From Cyanobacteriota bacterium (GTDB taxonomy: Bacteria; Cyanobacteriota; Cyanobacteriia; PCC-6307; Cyanobiaceae), in the NCBI GenBank assembly GCA_947463165.1, contig CANHSW010000103.1, forward strand, positions 1 to 7,244: a stretch of DNA of 7,244 nt, read 5' to 3'. Positions 4,563-7,244 of the stretch are shown here, one piece after another. The translations under genes were made by a program, and so were the position numbers. Within the stretch, counting starts at the first letter, position 1; the number at the start of each line of letters is the position of its first letter. Below the pieces are notes generated by a model. The model did no database searches and was not told where the DNA came from. It saw only the letters and a list, made by a program, of their open reading frames with translations.

Positions 4563-7244
4563 ATGTTCACGCAGGTCCGCTCCGCCAACCGTCGGGTCAG
4601 CCCTGCCGACCACCACCAAGGCGCCGTGATGCGCGCCGTGTATGTGGTGTTGGAGCCCCAGTACCAGAACGCCCTCACCCAGGCGGCCAACTCCCTCAAC
4701 GACCAGAACGGTCCGCTGGCCATCGACCTGAGCGGCTATCTGATCGAAGAATTGCGCGATCCAGATAACTACGCCGATTTCTGCGCCGATGTGGCGGCCG
4801 CCGATGTATTCATCGGCTCGCTGATTTTCATTGAAGACCTGGCCCAGAAGGTGGTGGAGGCGGTGGCCCCCCAGCGCGATCGGCTCAAGGCGGCCGTGAT
4901 CTTCCCCTCCATGCCGGAGGTGATGCGGCTAAATAAATTAGGTACCTTCTCCATGGCCCAACTCGGCCAGAGCAAGAGTGCCATCGCCAGCTTCATGAAG
5001 AAGCGGAAAGAGGCTAATGGTGCCGGCTTCCAAGACGCGATGCTGAAGCTACTAAATACCCTGCCAACTGTTCTCAAATATCTACCGGTAGAGAAGGCGC
5101 AGGATGCTCGTTCGTTCATGCTCAGCTTTCAGTATTGGCTGGGCGGCACGCCGGATAACCTGCGCAACTTCCTGTTGATGCTCGCCGATAAGTACGTTTT
5201 CCCTAGGGGGAATTCGGAGCGGCCGGCGGTGGAGGTGGCGGAGCCCCAGGTGTTCCCGGATCTGGGCATCTGGCATCCCCTGGCACCCTCGATGTTCGAG
5301 GACCTCAAGGAATATCTAAATTGGACCGCCAGTCGCACCGATCTCAGCGATAAGGCGCGGCGGGGACCGGTGATCGGTTTGGTGCTGCAACGCAGCCACA
5401 TCGTTACCGGCGATGAGGCCCATTACGTGGCCGTGATCCAGGAAATGGAATACAGAGGCGCCACGGTTATTCCGGTGTTTTGCGGCGGCCTCGACTTCAC
5501 CAAACCGGTGAATGCCTTCTTCTACGACCCCCTCAATCCGCAGCTGCCGATTGTGGATGGCGTGGTTTCGCTCACCGGTTTCGCGCTGGTGGGGGGGCCC
5601 GCTCGCCAGGACCATCCAAAGGCGGTGGAAGCGCTGAAATCGCTCAATCGCCCCTACATGGTGGCGCTGCCGCTGGTATTCCAAACCACCCAGGAATGGG
5701 AGGAGAGCGATCTGGGCCTCCACCCGGTGCAGGTGGCGCTGCAAATCGCCATCCCTGAACTGGATGGGGCGATTGAACCGATAGTGCTCAGCGGCCGGGA
5801 TGATGCCACCGGCAAGGCCCACACCCTCCAAGACCGGGTTGATGCCATCGCCGAACGGGCAATCCGTTGGGCCTCGCTGCGGATCAAACCCCGCGCCGAA
5901 AAGAAGCTGGCCATCACCGTATTCAGCTTCCCCCCCGACAAGGGCAATGTGGGCACGGCCGCCTATCTAGATGTATTTGGTTCGATCCATCGGGTGCTGG
6001 AGGAACTAAGGGCAAAGGGATACAGCATCGAAAACATGCCCCGCGATAGCGGCGAATTGATGAATGCCGTGCTCAAGGATCCCGAGGCGCTGGAGGGATC
6101 ACCGGAGCTGGCCATTGCCCACCGGATGAGCGTGGCGGAATACGAGCGGCTGACGCCCTATTCCGAACGGCTGGAGGAGAACTGGGGCAAACCGCCCGGC
6201 TCCCTGAATAGCGATGGCACCAATTTATTAATTTACGGCCGCCATTTCGGCAATGTGTTTGTGGGTGTTCAGCCCACCTTTGGCTACGAGGGCGACCCGA
6301 TGCGGCTGCTCTATTCCCGTAGCGCCAGCCCCCACCATGGCTTTGCCGCCTATTACACATACCTGGAAAAGGTATGGCAGGCCGATGCTGTGCTGCATTT
6401 CGGCACCCACGGTTCGCTGGAATTCATGCCCGGCAAGCAGATGGGCATGAGCGAAACCTGTTATCCGGATTCGCTGATTGGCGCCCTGCCCAATCTCTAT
6501 TACTACGCCGCCAATAACCCATCGGAAGCCACCATCGCCAAACGGCGGGGCTATGCCTCCACGATCAGCTATCTCACCCCCCCGGCGGAAAATGCTGGTT
6601 TGTATAAGGGCCTCAAGGAGCTGGGTGAGCTGGTGGGTTCCTATCAGCAATTGCGGGAAAGTAGCCGCGGCGTGCAGATCGTTAACGCGATCGTGGAAAC
6701 CGCCCGCCTGTGCAACCTCGATAAAGACGTAACCCTGCCCGAAAACGATGCCTCCGGCTTGGATATGGATGGCCGCGATGGGGTGGTGGGGGCCGTTTAT
6801 CGGCAGTTAATGGAGATTGAAAGCCGGCTGTTGCCCTGCGGCCTGCACACGATCGGCAAGCCGCCCACCGCTGAGGAGGCGATCGCCACCCTGGTGAACA
6901 TCGCCGCCCTGGAGCGGCAGGAGGAGGGTCTCCGCTCGCTGCCGGCCCTGCTGGCCGAGAGCCTCGGCCGCACCATTGACGACATTTATCTCGGCAATGA
7001 TCAGGGTGTGCTCGCCGATGTGGAGCTCAACTGCCGCATCACAGAGGTTTGCCGCATTGCCGTGGCCTCCATGGTGCGCTCGCTCACCGGTCGGGATGGA
7101 CGGGTGAATCTGCGGGAGAACCTGGGCTGGCTGATCGATCTATTGGCCCGTTTCGGCTTCCAATTCCCCAGCCCCTGGTTGCGGGCCTGCTGCCAGGCCG
7201 GTTTCGCCCAGGTGGATAGGGGAGAACTGGATAAATTGTTCGCC
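4563..7244 (+). CDS. chlH: Magnesium chelatase large subunit ChlH (N-terminal two thirds, runs off window)
   Basis: ChlH is the porphyrin-binding subunit of Mg-chelatase. With the ATPase pair ChlI and ChlD it inserts Mg2+ into protoporphyrin IX, the first committed step of chlorophyll synthesis. The frame is open for 894 codons to the right edge, about two thirds of the usual 1330 or so. Landmarks are [20 protein letters not shown] (27-46), [15 protein letters not shown] (from 117), [16 protein letters not shown] (188-203), [20 protein letters not shown] (from 268) and [19 protein letters not shown] (612-630). The last is the best-conserved block of the CobN/ChlH superfamily and lies near the chelation pocket. 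The start is the ATG at 4563, because [14 protein letters not shown] matches the usual cyanobacterial N-terminus and a TAG lies 11 codons upstream. An internal ATG at 4629 begins MRAVYVVL. No frameshift or stop interrupts the frame. The gene is divergent from dapB. Confidence 0.97.
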   Translation, partial: MFTQVRSANRRVSPADHHQGAVMRAVYVVLEPQYQNALTQAANSLNDQNGPLAIDLSGYLIEELRDPDNYADFCADVAAADVFIGSLIFIEDLAQKVVEAVAPQRDRLKAAVIFPSMPEVMRLNKLGTFSMAQLGQSKSAIASFMKKRKEANGAGFQDAMLKLLNTLPTVLKYLPVEKAQDARSFMLSFQYWLGGTPDNLRNFLLMLADKYVFPRGNSERPAVEVAEPQVFPDLGIWHPLAPSMFEDLKEYLNWTASRTDLSDKARRGPVIGLVLQRSHIVTGDEAHYVAVIQEMEYRGATVIPVFCGGLDFTKPVNAFFYDPLNPQLPIVDGVVSLTGFALVGGPARQDHPKAVEALKSLNRPYMVALPLVFQTTQEWEESDLGLHPVQVALQIAIPELDGAIEPIVLSGRDDATGKAHTLQDRVDAIAERAIRWASLRIKPRAEKKLAITVFSFPPDKGNVGTAAYLDVFGSIHRVLEELRAKGYSIENMPRDSGELMNAVLKDPEALEGSPELAIAHRMSVAEYERLTPYSERLEENWGKPPGSLNSDGTNLLIYGRHFGNVFVGVQPTFGYEGDPMRLLYSRSASPHHGFAAYYTYLEKVWQADAVLHFGTHGSLEFMPGKQMGMSETCYPDSLIGALPNLYYYAANNPSEATIAKRRGYASTISYLTPPAENAGLYKGLKELGELVGSYQQLRESSRGVQIVNAIVETARLCNLDKDVTLPENDASGLDMDGRDGVVGAVYRQLMEIESRLLPCGLHTIGKPPTAEEAIATLVNIAALERQEEGLRSLPALLAESLGRTIDDIYLGNDQGVLADVELNCRITEVCRIAVASMVRSLTGRDGRVNLRENLGWLIDLLARFGFQFPSPWLRACCQAGFAQVDRGELDKLFA

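Noticed and set aside
5316..5831. 171-residue minus-strand frame inside chlH
   Set aside because: It is antisense to conserved chlH sequence and has no recognisable family or ribosome-binding site.

Overview
The window reads as a stretch of chromosome from a GC-rich unicellular picocyanobacterium of the Synechococcus/Cyanobium type. It holds chlH (magnesium chelatase large subunit), a high-light-inducible (Hli) chlorophyll-binding protein, small proteins that resemble cyanobacteria-specific families, and three copies of the cyanobacterial palindrome GCGATCGC. The exact taxon cannot be fixed from the sequence alone.

Layout, left to right. (1) Positions 1-260, minus strand: the N-terminal part of a conserved cyanobacterial protein of unknown function (DUF3038-like), divergent from apt (302-865, plus strand) across only 41 bp. 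(2) apt, adenine phosphoribosyltransferase, ends in a hairpin plus T-run terminator whose T-run touches the stop codon of the convergent small gene at 912-1124 (DUF2949-like). (3) From 1186 to about 2370, minus strand: a UbiH/VisC-type FAD monooxygenase, 61 bp upstream of the DUF2949-like gene. (4) 2371-2506: a gene-free stretch with three hairpins in series, one a clear terminator for hli. (5) hli (2507-2794, minus strand), preceded by three octamers at exact 10-bp spacing that match the high-light box HLR1. (6) 2931-3578 and 3583-4440, minus strand: a two-TM membrane protein of unknown function, 4 bp downstream of dapB (lysine and cell-wall precursor synthesis). (7) 4563 to the end, plus strand: the first 894 codons of chlH, running off the window and divergent from dapB across 122 bp.

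The genes mix housekeeping metabolism (purine salvage, diaminopimelate/lysine) with photosynthetic functions: ChlH binds protoporphyrin IX for Mg insertion, Hli proteins bind chlorophyll under stress, and the monooxygenase may act on a quinone ring. I see no mobile element, CRISPR array, tRNA, rRNA or phage gene. I found no evidence of an undescribed multi-gene system. The signals most worth checking are the triple HLR1-like array before hli, the hairpin series that corrupts the apparent N-terminus of the monooxygenase ORF, and the unknown membrane protein coupled to dapB.
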